Shown here piece by piece: positions 35,363 through 48,841 of a DNA stretch of 64,000 bases. The DNA lies in the NCBI GenBank assembly GCA_030280995.1, contig JASXTE010000012.1, forward strand, positions 11,754,001-11,818,000, given 5' to 3'. The first letter of the stretch is position 1. Each line of letters opens with the position of its first letter. A model generated the notes under the pieces. The model was given only the letters and a program-made list of their open reading frames with translations. It did no database searches and had not been told where the DNA came from. This DNA is from Hemileia vastatrix (Eukaryota; Basidiomycota; Pucciniomycetes; Pucciniales; Zaghouaniaceae). Both the position numbers and the translations under genes were made by a program.

Positions 35363-36601
35363 TTAAACCTCACTTAATCCTACTTAAATTCAAATTGAAC
35401 CACAAAAACCTTATTCAAGATATTTTTTATCCCAGGTTGATTCAAGATTGGAGAAAAATATTATTTTACATATCCAATATGCCTATTGATTAAATTTCTT
35501 CAAGCTTACTTAAAATTCACATTAACTTTAACTTTCACTGGAAATATTAAACACAAATCTTGAAAATATAGTATGTAAAATAAAAATCAATCTAATATAG
35601 TATTCTTACAACAAATTTTTTTTTCTGGATTTATTGAAACAAAAATTGGTTCATTTGTGGAAATAGAAAAAATACTATCCATCCTGAATTTAGAATTTAT
35701 TTTTAAAAATTTAATTCCCCCTCACTTTCAAGTTTATCATGTATTTCAAAAATTATATTTTTAATAATTTCGTGAATAGTACACCTGAAATATAAACCTT
35801 GGGGATATCAAGGACTAAAACATCAGCAAATTGAAATGTTTTTTATTGATATGATTAGTAATAATGATTGAAAAAGACCATTAGAGCAAGTTTTATTTTA
35901 AATAATAGGCATAATTTCTCATATAAATTTCAATAAAAATACTTATTATTCTTACATAAGTTGTAGTGGATACATTTGAGCTCAAAAAGAATTGAAATTG
36001 GCAAAATAAGACTTCTATAATTCATATTTAAAAATGAAATCACCCTTCATTATCAACCTGTAAAATACTTTAAATTAAATAATTACAAAGTCAGTATATA
36101 CTGATGTTATTTTTTCTTCTAAAAAAATTTATAATATAGATTAATAGTCATAAACAGTTGACATAGAAGTTAATTTTATATAAGCAATCTTTAATGCATA
36201 AAATGATAAAACTATCTTTTACGTAAAAAGTGATGTAAGAAAAAAATATCATTATATTTTTGATGCACTATCAATAAAATTGAAGATAGAGCATATCATA
36301 AGTTTAAACTTAATTTCAATTTTGATATCATTGTTTTATTTTATTTTACTTGAGTTGGAAACAGATTTTAAATCTCAATATAACTTTGAATCCCATTAGT
36401 TTGTAGATTTCAACATTTGAAACTATGAAATAAATATTAATGAAAGAATTTTACAATATTTGCCCTTCTAAAAACTCATAAATCCAACTTCAAATCTTCT
36501 AACCTTCACAAGTTACCACAAAGAAACCAGAAAATAATCTATATTTTAATAATTAAAGGTAAAAATCTTTATTATTTTATTTTTTATTTCAATTTTTGAT
36601 A

Positions 36602-36605
<4 letters not shown>

Positions 36606-36646
<41 letters not shown>
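36606..36646. repeat. TA microsatellite
   Basis: An uninterrupted run of about 20 TA dinucleotides. Confidence 0.95.
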
Positions 36647-36649
<3 letters not shown>

Positions 36650-36820
36650 GCTTTAAAAGCCTAAGAGGGAGCTTAATAGTGGTTTTGGAATTAGATATAT
36701 ATATTCAACTTTAAAAAAATTTGTTTGGAATAAATTACAAAGAAAAAAAGGATATATTTTGATGAAAGAATACTGATTTAGGTTCTGTTAAAATTTTATT
36801 AGCCATTTTTATAGAATATC

Positions 36821-37996
36821 TGTCAGTATAGTCTAGTATATAAGTATGATATAATAGTGTTTATTTATGGTCCTACTACTTATTGATAAATTATTTAGTG
36901 ATTAAACCTCAGGGGAAGACTAATAAAATAGTTACACTCAAATAAAACTCACAATACTTGGATTTAAATGCGTGCTAGTGGTGGAGAATAGTTGAACAAA
37001 ATATAGTTATAGCTTATATAAAGATAATATCAATTTATAATGGCTTTATAATATATTTCTAAATGTTAATAATTGTATAGTAGTGTTTGTTGGAGTTTTA
37101 GTAATTGAATGATGATAAATAACCGTCAAAATCCCTCCTTACTTATACCCAAATCCACTGGAGTGCACAGACCTTCAATCCAGATGATGTCACTGCTATC
37201 CCCGGAAATAACAGCACTGTGAGGGCTCATCACCTCCCCATGGCGTCCACTTCAAGCAGTTTCAACACCCAGACCTCCAGTAAGGACCCTCCATCACTAT
37301 TAATAATAACACAGATCCATACCATAAATAGAAAATCCAGATAAAAGCGGATACCATAAAGAAACAGGTAAAATAAATAATCAAAAAGAGATTTAATGAA
37401 ACTAAAAGCATATAAAGAAACAAATAAAATATCCAAGCCCCCAATAACATCCCCAAGCATCCACATTAACCCAGAAACATCCTTCCAACCCATAAATCCA
37501 TGAATAACCATTCAAGGAAGTAATTTTAGTTGTCCAAACTGGGTGTATGTGCCTGATATAGGTGTCTATGCTTCTGTAGGTGTTGTGAGCCCACTGATTT
37601 TGTCCATATGACCTAAAATAAGCAGAAAAACAAAGGTTATAGGCTATTAAGGGGCTAAAACCCACTTATATACCTAAATATACATAATATACTGCATATT
37701 TCACTGAATATGAGATTTATGTATACATATAAGCTGATGTATGTCAATAATTACTTCATATCACTTAAGATAAGTATATAATGACTCCATTAACACCTTA
37801 ATAAATATTATCAGGCCATTGATAAGCTATTTAAACTATTATAAGTTATATAATAGAATAATAATTATATATATATATAATAAAATAATATATATTATTA
37901 TTTTAACCTTATTTTTAAGATATAAGCTTAATCTACTTAAGGTTATCTTATTTTAAGAATAAGAAATACTCAATCCTAAGGATATTTAGGCTGACA
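36821..37996 (-). repeat. 3' LTR of B3
   Basis: It runs from TGTCAGTATAG to GGCTGACA. The complement of the polypurine tract (CTCCCTCACCCC) follows at 37997-38008. Confidence 0.92.
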
Positions 37997-38110
37997 CTCC
38001 CTCACCCCAAAAAAACAATAAAAAAATGTTAAGACATTTTAATTAAAACAAAGGAGTGAAATAAAAATAAAAATAATAATTTTTATAATACATATACTGA
38101 TTGAACAGTA

Positions 38111-41100
38111 TTATTTAGATTTAAATTTTTTCAAGAGATTTTTAAGATCAGAGATTTCATTTTCTGGAATCCACTGGTCATATTCACTTGATTTATTTTT
38201 AAATCTTAATAGATACTCAACTCCCTTTTCTTTAGTAAGGTGTCTCTTTTTAAGTATCTTTTCAATTTCTGCCTTTTTAACTATTTCTTCAGGTTGCTGT
38301 TTATGTCTTCCTGATCTTCTTGGAAATAGAGCAGTATCATTATAATGGTATGGTTTTATAAGAGAAATAGGAAATACTGGATGTTTTCTATCATATGGTG
38401 CATATAGAATAACCTCAACAGCATTATTACCAACCATCTTTTTAACTACAAATGGTCCAATGAATGGATCCTTCAATTTAACATTACCATTTAAATTGAA
38501 ATGTAGTGTTGAAATAAGGACTTCATCACCCTCTTTGAACATTTGTTATTTATGGGCTTTATCCCATCTTTTCTTTTCATACTCAAAAGCCTTATTTATA
38601 CATTCTTGAGCATGGTTTCTGTATAATTCCTGCATCTGAAGAAAAGATTTTGTACCTGGATGGATATTCAATCTAGGTAACTTATTAAGAGTTTTAGCAG
38701 GGGTATTAGGTACATAACCCAACCATAACTCAAATGGCTTTTTGTCAGTGACAGAATGTACTGTACTATTATATGCAAATTCTAAACCTGGGATAAGGGT
38801 TACCCAATCATGCGTGAATTTATCATTGTCTTTAAAATTAAGACCAAAAGCACAGTATCTTCTTATCATATCTTCCAAGGTTTGTATCATTCTTTCTGCT
38901 AGCCCATCAGTTTGTGGATGGTGTGCTGTAGAAAGATTTAATTGACACCCTGAAACATCCATAAGTGACGTCAGAGCTCAGAAGTAAATTTAGGATCTCT
39001 GTCAGAAACTATTCCTTTGGGGAAACTTTATTTCATCAATTTTCTGAAATACTTTCCTTAAATGGATTAAGTGTTCATCAAAAGATTTAGAGAACACTAT
39101 GATGTCATCAATGTATACCATTAACTATCCCTCAATCATTTCATTATGGAATGTTATATCCATTAACTTCTGAAATACTGATGGAGCATTTTTTGGTCCA
39201 AATGGCATTCTGACATACTTATAAATTCCCATGTGTGTTGTTATCAACAAAATGTTCTGTGAATTCTATTCAACAAGAATTTGATGGTACCCTTTATTTC
39301 CATCTAGGCAACTTATATATTTAGCACCTTTAAGGGTAGCATGTATAGAGGCAATCCTTGGCAAGGGATAAATATCATCTACTGTAAATGTATTTAATGC
39401 TCTATAATCACCGCACAGTCTTGCTTTATCTTTTTCATAAGAAATTAGCACTGGTGATATTACACAATATTTTGGTGCAGTTTCAACCTTCTCAAGAATG
39501 TTCATTTTTAATAACATCTTAATATTATCCTCTATGTCTTTCCTCTTCATTGGTGAAGCAGGGTATGGTTTATTTTTAAGACTAGCAGGAATATTATCCA
39601 TATCACAGGTTAAACTAATCTTCATTTCATGATCTTTTACAAGGCCAAGTTCATTTGTACCATGTGCAAAAGCCATTGGAAAAGTTTTAATTAATTCCAA
39701 AATATTATCTTTCTCAGCTTTACTTATCTGAGTGCCAAATGATGCTTTTGAAATTTCTGTTTCCAGAAGTTCCATCTCATTGGATTCTCTTCCTTTACAC
39801 GGGGAATTTGTTGCTGACTCAATGTGTAAGACTGTGTTAAAAGAATTTATTTTAAATTTCCTTTTACCATTCATGCCAATTGTAAAATTGTTATTAGAAG
39901 GGTCTAATTTTACACCAAATTTAGTCAGAATATCATTTCCAATGATAAAACAGTTACTACAATTAGTATTATCCATTACTACAAAGTCACAAGTTACCCT
40001 TACATAACCATGTTGGTGTTTAAAGAAAACAGCAGCTTTGTATTTACCAATGGGGTGTAGCACTGATCCAAAACCTCTCCAATTTTTATTTTGAAGTGGT
40101 TCAAGCTTAAACTTATATTCACTATCAATTTTCTGTAATGTATTAGTGGAAACAACAGAACCAGCAGCTCCTGTGTCCAGTACTATATTAAAATTTTCAC
40201 CAGAAATGATAGCTGGAACCGTGATAGGTGTCATTCTAAAGTTATCAGCTTGTATATCCTTAATGATTTCAGCATCCTCAAAATTCATTAAAGATTCATT
40301 GGAGTCCATATTTAATATTGGATTTTCAAAGATGGACAAATCATCTTCCAACATACAGACTTCATTTTCATCACTATATGAGATATTGCTGTCATAATCA
40401 CTTGATTATTTACTTTTTTCAGTTTCAGTTTCAGATTCACATTGATTTTCAACAATATTTATGTTTTTCTCACATTTGTGATTTTGACCCAAGGTTTTTT
40501 ACACTTATAACAAGTATTTGTTTCATACTTTTTAGGTACTACAGGTGCAGTAGGTTTTTTCTGCTTCTCCTTAAGTGTTTTTGAATTCTGAGTTTTTACA
40601 GGTTCAACATTTTGTTTATAAGTGGAATACCTTGATTCATACTTATCGTTTAATAATATTTCATTGCAAATATTAATAAAGTCAGAATATTCAGTAACAT
40701 TTAATGTTCTAGCTACAACAATGTCTCTGACAGATATAGGTAATTTATATATTATCTTATCTTTCCATAAGTAAAAATCCATATGAGGCTCAATGGCTTT
40801 TAATATTTTGTTTAAATTCATTAAAAATACCATAGGTTTGTCACCATTCAACGGATTATACCTAGTCTTCTCATAAAGTTACTGCTGAGTAAGCCTGAAT
40901 TTAGAACCTCCAAATTGTTTTTCAATAAGTTGTTTCCATTCAGCCCAAGAGTAGTCTCTACCCTCACTTAAGACAGCTTCAAACCATAATAAAGCAACAT
41001 CCTTAAATAAAGAAATTAATTTGATGTTATCTCTTCATCTTGTAACTTGTATGAGAATTTCAAGTTGTCAATTCTTTGAATAAAATGTTGCCAATCAGAG

Positions 41101-42543
41101 CTGGCTTCCCCATCATAAGTTGGGTACTGATCTATCTTAGGCCAGTTTTTCTGATTGGATTTTATCTCACTAATCTTAGGTAAATTCAACAACTCATTCA
41201 CTTTTGATAAATGGTCTTGTATTTCTTCCTGCACGGATTTGTGACTTACATTTTCAGATTTGACACTACCACCAGATGGTTTTAATTGTGGTGGTACAGG
41301 GAAGGAATGAGATTCACTTTTGCCAATGAAAGGATTATTATTATATTGATTATACTTATGATTATCCTGATTCATTAGTAGATTGGCAGTTTTAATCTCA
41401 ACTTTAGTTAATCTTTGTAGCAACTCAGAGACACTTTGATTTGTCTGGGCAAAAGATATCTTTGTTCTTGATTCAGTTTTTAATAAATGTGTTTCATATA
41501 ATTTTTTAACTCACAGAATTTGTTTGAAAGATCATTATATTTATTACTCAATGAATCATATTTAAGAGTTAGAGACAAATGTATTTTCTCTAATTCTTTG
41601 TTACGTGTTGCTAATTGAGAAATGTTTAATGTCAAGGATGAAATTGTATCACTAGTGAGCTTAACTGTCTGTTCCTCACAATCAGTCATTCTATTCCACA
41701 ATGCTGAAACAATTCTATGGACAGTTGGATTATTGTTTAAATATTCCATGTCCTCCTTTTCAATTCTCTCACTCTCTTGTGAACTTCTCATCTCACTAGT
41801 AAGTGGTTGCAACTGAGGGTTAACTGTATTATCATTATAAATAGTACTGTTATTGTGGACAAAAGACAAGTCAGGTGTATCTACTCTAAAACCTAAATTT
41901 CTTAAATACTCCTCTATTTTTTGCACAGATTTAACATCAATAGAATTACCTATATTGTAATTATCAGTATTATGTTCAATCTGAGAGGGTAATCTACTTA
42001 CCATGAGATGGTTGCCAGTCCTGATTTTTTTGCGCTTTTTTCCTTTGTAAGGGTGAGCTGAGGAAGTCAGATGAGGTGGTGGATCCCTGTTGCAACTGTG
42101 GCTTGTCCACTGTTTATGAAACCAGTCCCATTTCCATTTGTCTACCAGGATTTTCCTGGGAGTGAGTTGACCCTCCTTGGATAGGGTGTTGCTGATTTGA
42201 ATGACTGGGATGGCCTCCCTTTAATTCTGCCAATGCCTGATTTATCTGCTGAAACCCTACCTTGCAATTGTTTTGCAACTGCTCTACCTCTTTGAACATG
42301 AGTGATTTTGATTCCTCCAACTTCAGAACCTGTTTGGCCAGGTGGGACAGTTGATCCTGAAGAGGAGGAGACGTCTTTTTTATAGTTATCTTTTTTAAGA
42401 GGGCGTCCTTTTCCTCTATACTCATTCTTTCTGCCTAGGGGTATTGTTGACCCTCCATGGTGATGTCCTGGAAAGTTTTTGTTAGCTTTAGACCTGGTAT
42501 TATAAGCAGGCTTTTCACTTACACTGTCCTGGGGAGCACTCAT
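38111..42543 (-). pseudogene. Gag-Pol of B3 (deleted for RNase H and part of integrase)
   Basis: It reads from M-S-A-P-Q-D at 42543 down to a chromodomain ending at 38111. Gag is broken by a frame change near 42400 and a stop at about 42114. Gag segments are visible at 41480-42004 and 41016-41423, the knuckle C-Y-K-C at about 40480-40510, and protease D-T-G-A-A-G near 40170. RT runs up to the TAG at 39266-39268, with a second TAG at 39125-39127. Near 39027 the sequence jumps from just after the RT active site (Y-I-D-D) to just before the integrase S-D-R-D block. Integrase C-terminal and chromodomain frames (38546-38962 and 38111-38542) are separated by TAA at 38546-38548. Confidence 0.9.
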
Positions 42544-43053
42544 ATTGTTAATAATGACAATATTTTACGTCTACAAAAGGAAAAAACTCTATGGAATTAG
42601 TAGACAAAAGATATTAGCAATTATATCACTAATAAAAAAGCAATGGAGCTTACCCTGAATTTATATCTTTATTTATTTAAATAAAATATAAGAAAAATTC
42701 GAAAAAATCTGTTAAAAATATAATAATAAGTTTAACTAGACTTCTATAAGGGTGAATAAGTATCTTACCAAGCTTTAACTAAATACCAATTTAATTGGGT
42801 GTTATATTGGTGTCCAAATACCAAGTGAAATTGGGTTTATATTGGGTACAGTTACTACTGTAAATATCTAATTTTTATGATAAAAAAATTAGTACAATTA
42901 CTTTAAGGGTTCTTTTCCGCAATCAATGAGTTATGATGACCCACTAATATTCAGCAGACCCAAATATTTGGTTATTTTGAGCTGTATTAAGTAAAAATCA
43001 CGTCCCAAGGCTTATACTAAATAATAAGTTAAATATAAGGAAAGACCCCCAAT

Positions 43054-44228
43054 TGTCAGTATAGTCAAGTATATAAGTATGATATAATAGTGTTTATTTA
43101 TGTTCCTACTACTTATTGATAAATTATTTAGTGATTAAACCTCAGGGGAAGACTAATAAAAGAGTTATAATCAAATTAAACTCACAATACTTGGATTTAA
43201 ATGCGTGCTAGTGGTGGAAAATAGATGAACAAAATATAGTTATAGCTTATATAAAGATAATATCAATTTATAATGGCTTTATAATATATTTCTAAATGTT
43301 AATAGTTGTATAGTAGTGTTTATTGGAGTTGTAGTAATTGAATGATGATAAATAACCGTCAAAATCCCTCCTTACTTATACCCAAATCCACTGGAGTGCA
43401 CAGACCTTCAATCCAGATGATGTCACTGCTATCCCCACAATTACAGCACTGTGAGGGCCCATCACCTCCCCATGGCGTCCACTTCAAGCAGTTTCAACAC
43501 CCAGACCTCAAGTAAGGACCCTCCATCACTATTAATAAAAAAACAGATCCATACCATAAATAGAAAATCCAGATAAAAGCGGATACCATAAAGAAACAGG
43601 TAAAATAAATAATCAAAAAGAGATTTAATGAAACTAAAAGCATATAAAGAAACAAATAAAATATCCAAGCCCCCAATAACATCCCCAAGCATCCACATTA
43701 ACCCAGAAACATCCTTCCCACCCATAAATCCGTGAATAACCATCCAAGGAAGTAATTTTAGTTGTCCAAACTGGGTGTATGTGCCTGATATAGGTGTCTA
43801 TGCTTCTGTAGGTGTTGTGAGTCCACTGATTTCGTCCATATGACCTAAAATAAGCATAAAAACAAAGTTTATAGGCTATTAAGGGGCTAAAACCCACTTA
43901 TATACCTAAATATACATAATATGCTGCATATTTCACTGAATATGATATTTATGTATACATATAAGCTTATGTATGTCAATAATTACTTCATATCACTTAA
44001 GATAAGTATATTATGACTCCATTAACACCTTAATAAATATTATTGGGCCATGGATAAGCTATTTAAACTATTTTAAGTTATATAATAGAATAATAATTAT
44101 ATATATATATAATAAAATAATATATATTATTAGTTTAACCTTATTTTTAAGATATAAGCTTAATTTACTTAAGTTTATCTTATTTTAAGCATAAGAAATA
44201 CTCAGTCCTAAGGATATTTAGGCTGACA
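43054..44228 (-). repeat. 5' LTR of B3
   Basis: It matches 36821-37996 with scattered substitutions. TATATAAG (complement at 43897-43904) is the likely TATA box. The adjoining primer-site region reads ATTGGGGGTCTTTCC on the minus strand. Confidence 0.92.
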
Positions 44229-44233
44229 ATATC

Positions 44234-45769
44234 AATCCATGGTTATTATTCTTTACGATATTATCATAGAATTTTTTCCTTTTTTAATATAATTATTTTC
44301 TATTGTGTGGTATGTAGGTTAAGATAAGTTTAAAAGATTTATTGAAGATGTATATACCAGACACAGTATAATCTGTAGATTTATAACTATAACTTACTTT
44401 TCTGATATTTTACATCATTGATAAGTAGCTCATACATTACACAAGTAAATAATTATAGTCCCTTGAAATAAGTCCTTGTGAATTTCAAAATTTTTGTTAT
44501 TCTTACAATCATTACTCAAATATACTGAAAATTTCTTCTATCATTTATTGAAAGAAGGAGTTTCAAAATCTTATTTTGTATTTATTAAAGTTTGAGTTAT
44601 TTTTCATATTATCAAATATAATGAACGTTTGTAAATTTTAACTTAAAAGTTTTTCATCATAGTAAAGTAATACTGGAATAATCAGATTAAAAGGGTGGAG
44701 TAGAGTCATAGTACAACAGGAAATGATACAAAATATTTGATTTTTGGCTTACAAAATTCAACATATTTTTGACATATTTTGCCACCTTTAGACAATGTTT
44801 AGTGAGTTTTAACATTATTATAAGAAAGAAGCTTTACAATGTTTTTGATTTTTTTAACAAAATTAAATATTTTTAGATCATTTTTTTAAACAATATGACT
44901 TATTTTTAGCTTTATCTACAATAGTTTGTAGTTTTTTTTTGCAGAAATCACTTGTTTTGATATTCTATTTTTGAATTTTTAAGAGAGTTCATTGCATTAA
45001 AGTTTTGTATCAATTTTTCATTAAAACATAATATTTTAAATCTAGAGATTTGGTTTTGAAATAAAATATATTTTTATGTTAATTGAGTCATTATTTTTGG
45101 ATTGATAAATTATTTTAAAATTGGGATTGCTTATTTCTAGTGAGTGTACATCATAGTTGGTTTTCAAATCAAAGATTAATAAATGTTGAAATTTTGTAAA
45201 ATTCTAAATATCTTTTAAACCTTTTTGATTTAAATAATGTTTAATGTTATGTAATCATTCTATAAGTAGAACATAATTAAAATCAGACAATGGTACACTG
45301 CTTTCAATTTCAAATACTAAAATTCTATTCTACTTGAAACAATGTAAACTAAAGCTTGATATCTCATATAAGAAACTCACAATTTTCAAAAATCATATTT
45401 CCAAATTTTTAAGCATGATACACATTAAAATATATTTTTAGAAGAATTTCTTAATTAGTTTTAAATACAAGAAAACAATGACCTCAATTTATTTTAATAC
45501 TTAAACCATTCTGATGAGTGAATTTCACAATCCTCTAAGTAACATATGGTTACCATTTATACACATATGCATGATTGCTCCTTTTGTTTAATTTTAGCTT
45601 AATCTAAAAAGAAAATCTCATGTTGAATATCAGCTATAGATATACTGCTTATATTAGAAGCTAATATTTCATATGAGAAATTTGTTATTGAGTTTGGGAA
45701 ACATTAATAAGTGTTGGGCATTATGATTGAGCCATTTATTCAAGTAAATAAAAAAGGATGACCTTCTAA

Positions 45770-45840
<71 letters not shown>

Positions 45841-47992
45841 AAAATTAATTATATAGTAGCATTTAACCATGGTTATATACTACTGTCATATAAAAAAAGG
45901 GATGAACTAAAAATTTCAGTACAGAAAATAAAAATAAAATAAGTTAATATTATTTTTTACATTTTCATATTTTTGAAAAGGCTTACCTAAGGGAGAAACT
46001 TATTTGGTTCTAGAGTACAATAATTTCTAGAAAAAAATCTTCACAATATAGTTTGACCCTCTCAAAAAGAAAATTTTAAAAATTTTACTATCACATTTTA
46101 TATATTTGTTAAGTAATAGAAAATGGAGTTGTGTTTTTGACAATGAAGCATTAGAGAATGAAATAAATGATTTAACTTTATAATATAATTTTTGAAACAA
46201 TAAATCATGTATTCAAAAAAAATTATATATCTTACAATCAAGATAAAAGTATTAATTAAGCAACTCTAACAACTTTGGAAAGAAAACAAGAAAAAAATAA
46301 TTAGTAAAATGCATAAGTTATCTTTAGAATTTAAGGAAACTTTATAGCTGTACCTTTAAACTACCCTTAAAGCAGATTTATATTTAACATGTGGAAATTC
46401 ATACATAGTACCCTTGCATCATGAGAGCAGAATAAAAATTATGTAGTTTTATTTTATTAATGTATAATAGTAATTTTATTTTTGGCTTTTTGATTAGTAT
46501 AACTATATATTTTTTAACTTTTTTGTTTTTCAGAACATAAGTTCAAGGCTGCCCATCACTACTTCAAGTTGAAGCTCCATATAATGTAATAAATGAATGA
46601 TAGATTATAATAAATTTTTCTAGAAACTTTTCAAAAATGGTGATTAAGAATACATATTATAATTTTTTTAAATTTTTATTATTACTCTATCTCTTGAAAG
46701 GAGTGGCTATATCTCAATTTAATTAGTATTTCTCAGAAAAATTTATTCTTGATATAAATAATATTGCATCACTATAAACTAGATGTTATTATAAAATTTT
46801 ACCAATTTTTTTATCTGAAACTAGCTGAAAGTATGTATAAATTAAAGTGTTTAAACATAGTCTTACTATTATCCCACCATTAATTTCACATTTAGATTTC
46901 ATTATAATTGTAAAAGAAGTTTTTCAATAATATTAATAATACCTTAATACTTAATAATTTAGTTACATAGTAGATTTTTTATCCTTTTTTTATATGAGGC
47001 TTATTATATAACCACCACTTTTAGATTTTTTCAATTTGAAGTCTGATAATTTAAATTTTTATTTAACTACCCAAATTATATCAAAAGAAATTCAAAAGTA
47101 TAATTTTTTAATGTACCCTTTTTGATAAACTTATCATTTCTTATAGTTTATTCTTCAACTATATATTTTAATTAATTACCCACTCATTTATGGTCTGTTA
47201 TTGTTGTTAATTACATCCAGACAAAATAAGGATACATATATATTATATTTGAGTTTTAAATTAAAAACTAAATAATAGTGGCTGGTATTAAATATGAAGT
47301 TTTTATAACTAAGTTGACCAATAATTAATGATTTAATGGCATTTTATATTACAAATTTTATTGAGTGTATAGAAAAATAACACTCAAGAAATATATATAT
47401 GATATACATATAACCATTGAATATCAAAAATGAATTACTTATCAACATGGTCTTTTTTAATGATTTTCAAATTTACTTAAAGAGACATTAATATTACCAA
47501 TTCAAATTTTATATCAAATATAACAATATTATTATTTCAATTTTAATTATTTTACAAAAAATTTGAGTTACAAAGTAAGTTAATTCAGTATTTAATGAAT
47601 GTTTTTGAAAAACATTTACAAAAATAGTAATAACCCCTCACAAAAAAATATATATATATATTTACTTACAATTTGCACAGTATTTCTAGCCTTAAAATAT
47701 TGGTATTCCTCTAACAAAAATATTTTTTAAATAAATTTAAATTTTTTTCATTATTTAATTACAAAATGTCAAATTTATAACTTACTTTACCTTACTAAAA
47801 AATTTAGTTGAAAATTTAATTTTGGATTTCCAAAAAATTAACTTAAAAGTCAAGAATTAAAAAACAAAATTATAAATATAATGATGAAAAAGGGGTAATG
47901 TAAATTTATGATATTCATATAAAAAAGTTTCATATATTTTATGGTGTTTGAATTTTAAATTTAATGTATTAAAAAAATTATTATTAAATAAA
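44234..47992. other. Very AT-rich DNA without recognisable genes
   Basis: Runs of A and T dominate and stops are dense in all frames. Apart from the TA microsatellite at 45777-45839, I see no repeat family, RNA gene or element end. Confidence 0.6.
45777..45839. repeat. TA microsatellite
   Basis: About 30 TA dinucleotides in a row. Confidence 0.95.
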
Positions 47993-48841
47993 CAAGCCAA
48001 GTGAAATTGGCTTGGGTTTTTGGTATCACTAGCACTTATTTTTTCTCTTATACTCATGTTTTAATTTTTTTTTGTAGTTTTTTTCTACCTTTCTTGTTTT
48101 TTTTTATGATTTTTAATGTTTTTATGACCAAAGTGGCTTTTAAACAACTTTGGTCTAACTTGTCTCTCACTTCCCCACCAGATTGCACCTGGTGGGGAAA
48201 ATTGTTTTCATTTTAGAAACCAAAGTCCCTTGCTTGGACTTTGGTTTCTCTGTGTGCATTTTACAGCCAGTTTTTCTCTGGCTGTGCAATGCACTGCATA
48301 CAGCACATGCAATGCCTGTCAATGCTTCAAGTAATGTGTGTTGCATGCAGCACATGCAGGGCGCATTTCTGCTGCTTGAAACGTGCATTGCATGTGCTTC
48401 CCATATCTCATGAAGCTTATTTCAAATCAGCTGCATGAAATATTGAATCAAGTGTGCAACACATGTTGCATACAGATTTGGCCACCTCCCAGCCTAGTAA
48501 ATTGGCTGGGAGGGTGGCAAATGTAAAAGCAAGAAACAAAAGTCCCTTTTAAAAACTTTGGTTGCCTGAAAGCTACACTTCCAGCCAGGTTTCCCCTGGC
48601 TGGAAGTATTAAATTGAAATGTAAGGGACCCAAGCCAATTTCAAAGGCTTGGGTCATAAATTAAGGTTTCCAAAAAGCAGCCAGTAGTAATCTGGCTGCA
48701 ATAAGAAGTAAAATTTCTAATTAAAATACATAAATAAATAAAAAAAATTCAAATAAGATATACAACGCTATGCATCTGGTTAGAAAGGGCCTTCCATTGT
48801 TACACATTGAAACAAAATCAAATGTTGCTTTCAGCAACATT
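47993..48841. repeat. Cluster of about eleven perfect or near-perfect hairpins
   Basis: Successive short inverted repeats, each a different word followed by a loop and its complement: 47993-48014 (8 bp), 48126-48155 (9 bp), 48171-48199 (11 bp), 48215-48249 (14 bp), 48263-48285 (8 bp), 48303-48315 with 48385-48397 (13 bp), 48455-48470 (7 bp), 48481-48518 (14 bp, one bulge), 48577-48607 (13 bp), 48627-48655 (10 bp), 48677-48699 (8 bp), 48821-48841 (9 bp). Loops are mostly 2-9 nt. The region is less AT-rich than its surroundings. Open frames on both strands here are by-products of the symmetry. Confidence 0.85.

Larger units (their letters stand above)
34466..36815. other. AT-rich DNA without recognisable genes
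   Basis: No open frame with family resemblance. It holds a perfect 10-bp hairpin at 34486-34507, a two-copy tandem duplication at 34981-35362 and a TA microsatellite at about 36606-36646. It may be old host or decayed element DNA. Confidence 0.6.
36821..44228 (-). mobile_element. Ty3/Gypsy retrotransposon B3, internally deleted (7,408 bp, TSD ATATC)
   Basis: B3 is a minus-strand element with both LTRs and target duplication ATATC at 36816-36820 and 44229-44233. Its internal region is about 1.44 kb shorter than that of B1 because RT-end, RNase H and the integrase N-terminus are deleted. It shares three stop codons with B1. Confidence 0.93.

Noticed and set aside
45777..45839. TA runs as replication origins or regulatory elements
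   Set aside because: A simple microsatellite in AT-rich DNA, with nothing else to support a function.
48167..48438. Overlapping open frames on both strands, Cys-rich, in the hairpin cluster
   Set aside because: Symmetric hairpins produce mirrored frames. No domain or homologous copy is seen.
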